From an uncultured Alistipes sp. (lineage in GTDB: Bacteria > Bacteroidota > Bacteroidia > Bacteroidales > UBA932), in NCBI GenBank assembly GCA_902388455.1, contig CABMPD010000005.1, positions 1 to 64,000 of the forward strand: a stretch of DNA of 64,000 nt. The letters run 5' to 3'. Position numbers and translations under genes: made by a program. Each line of letters starts with the position of its first letter. Position 1 is the stretch's first letter. The notes under the pieces were generated by a model. The model made no database searches and had not been told where the DNA came from. It was given only the letters and a program-made list of their open reading frames with translations. Shown here one piece after another: positions 63,231 to 64,000 of the stretch.

Positions 63231-64000
63231 AAAGACTATGCATACTGATGCTTGCACTGCTGCCGATTACGGCCGCGGCGCAGGCGGAAAGTGTCCTGAA
63301 GAGGGGGACCGGCGCAGTTGCGTCCGGTTCCTCTTTTACTTTTGGACTTTTCCAGGAAATAGCCGCATATGATGACGGAAATATTATATTTATTTCGCCT
63401 CTTAGTGCTTCTCTGGCATTGTCCATGACAGCTGTTGGTGCGGATGGAACTACTCAGGAAGAAATGATTTCAGCTCTTGGTCATGATTGTTCAATAAAAG
63501 AACTTAATGCATACAATAAGAGTGTTATGGCGATGCTGTCATCCAATTCAGACGGAGTTGTGCTGAATGTAGCTAACTCTTTGTGGATTTCAGATCGGTT
63601 TCCGGCAAAGAAGAAATTTATAAAGACTGTAAAGAAAAATTATGCAGCAGAGGCCGCAAATCTAGATTTTTCGGATCCTTCATCTCCGTCTGTCATCAAC
63701 CGCTGGTGTGCAGATAATACAGCCGGCCGCATCGACAAGATGTTAGATAGGATAGAACCTAACATGGTGATGTATCTGCTCAATGCCCTTTATTTCAAGG
63801 GTGACTGGCAGGTACCGTTTGACGGTGAGCGTACACGGGAAGATGTGTTCCATGGCGATGATGCCGACAGCAGGGTGAGGTTTATGCACAATACTGAGCA
63901 TTTTCATTACTATATAGGTGCGGAAGGCTCTATGCTGGAGATGCCGTATGGGGAGGAAGGTGCTTATGTCATGGATGTACTTCTGCCTGGTGAGGGTGTC
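63227..64000 (+). CDS. Serpin-family protease inhibitor, truncated by window end
   Basis: The first 258 codons of an open frame that runs off the window. After a signal peptide (MKRLCILMLALLPITAAAQ) come serpin hallmarks: NIIFISPLSASLALSM, GADGTTQEEMISALG, NALYFKGDWQVPFD (the conserved shutter strand region) and EMPYGEEGAYVMDVLLP. The reactive-centre loop lies beyond the edge, so the target protease and inhibitory activity cannot be judged. The ATG overlaps the etfA stop, which is an odd place for a secreted inhibitor. From about 63350 it is much AT-richer than the operon, suggesting a separate origin. I translated the frame by hand. Confidence 0.85.
   Translation, partial: MKRLCILMLALLPITAAAQAESVLKRGTGAVASGSSFTFGLFQEIAAYDDGNIIFISPLSASLALSMTAVGADGTTQEEMISALGHDCSIKELNAYNKSVMAMLSSNSDGVVLNVANSLWISDRFPAKKKFIKTVKKNYAAEAANLDFSDPSSPSVINRWCADNTAGRIDKMLDRIEPNMVMYLLNALYFKGDWQVPFDGERTREDVFHGDDADSRVRFMHNTEHFHYYIGAEGSMLEMPYGEEGAYVMDVLLPGEGV

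Overview
The window is chromosomal DNA from a member of the Bacteroidota, most likely order Bacteroidales. The evidence is the recurrent TAnnTTTG -7 promoter element (several copies with a TTTG -33 box exactly 19 bp upstream), a short primary sigma factor of the sigma-ABfr type, and families largely typical of this phylum: GH97, DUF3575 barrels, DUF4954, the GIN domain, and the golvesin/amidase fusion. The fairly high GC content and the lysine-to-butyrate pathway would fit a Rikenellaceae/Alistipes-like or Odoribacter-like organism, but the genus is inference. No rRNA, CRISPR array, insertion sequence or phage was seen.

Layout. 0-2.8 kb: nitroreductase, GH97 glycosidase and tRNA-Thr on the minus strand. 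2.9-9 kb: BaiN/HI0933-type flavoprotein; the dnaN-exonuclease-(FAH-like) operon on minus; htrA-rpoD on plus. 9-19 kb: GC-rich plus-strand run of M3 dipeptidase, argS, YgiQ radical SAM protein, an acidic small protein, a ClC channel and tex. 19-22 kb: an ftsH remnant, pncB and divergent yeiH, then tRNA-Val behind a bidirectional terminator. 22-25 kb: AT-richer pair of an OmpA/TPR lipoprotein and a DUF3575 barrel. 25-31.4 kb: htpG, then a minus-strand envelope operon (VanZ-like, barrel, giant amidase). 31.4-36.6 kb: SLBB polysaccharide exporter, DUF4954 left-handed-helix protein and a HAD hydrolase. 36.7-43.4 kb: DUF3108-like protein, ECF sigma/TM protein/GIN module, M19 dipeptidase, cinA, pyrD and an XRE regulator. 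43.4-48.9 kb: a roughly 530-bp AT-rich spacer, queA, an M28 peptidase with membrane tail, a PlsC-like acyltransferase and MscS.

The centrepiece is 48.96-63.23 kb: fifteen co-directional, tightly packed genes encoding nearly complete fermentation of L-lysine to butyrate, acetate and ammonia. Lysine 2,3-aminomutase (KamA) and B12-dependent beta-lysine 5,6-aminomutase (KamDE, with reactivase KamBC) feed 3,5-diaminohexanoate dehydrogenase (Kdd), the keto-acid cleavage enzyme (Kce) and 3-aminobutyryl-CoA ammonia-lyase (Kal). Crotonyl-CoA is reduced by acyl-CoA dehydrogenase with EtfAB, and the CoA is recycled by a CoA-transferase (AtoD/AtoA) whose two subunit genes lie at different places in the operon. 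Crotonase and an Hbd with an NADPH-like Rossmann loop add a reductive branch from acetoacetyl-CoA. The operon ends with the start codon of a secreted serpin, truncated by the window edge and overlapping the etfA stop.

Most enzymes belong to known families. The observations most worth a second look are the organisation of the lysine operon (split CoA transferase, dual acetoacetyl-CoA fate, attached serpin), the deleted ftsH relic, the intergenic hairpins, the putative sigma-54-like site before htpG, and the XRE inverted repeats.
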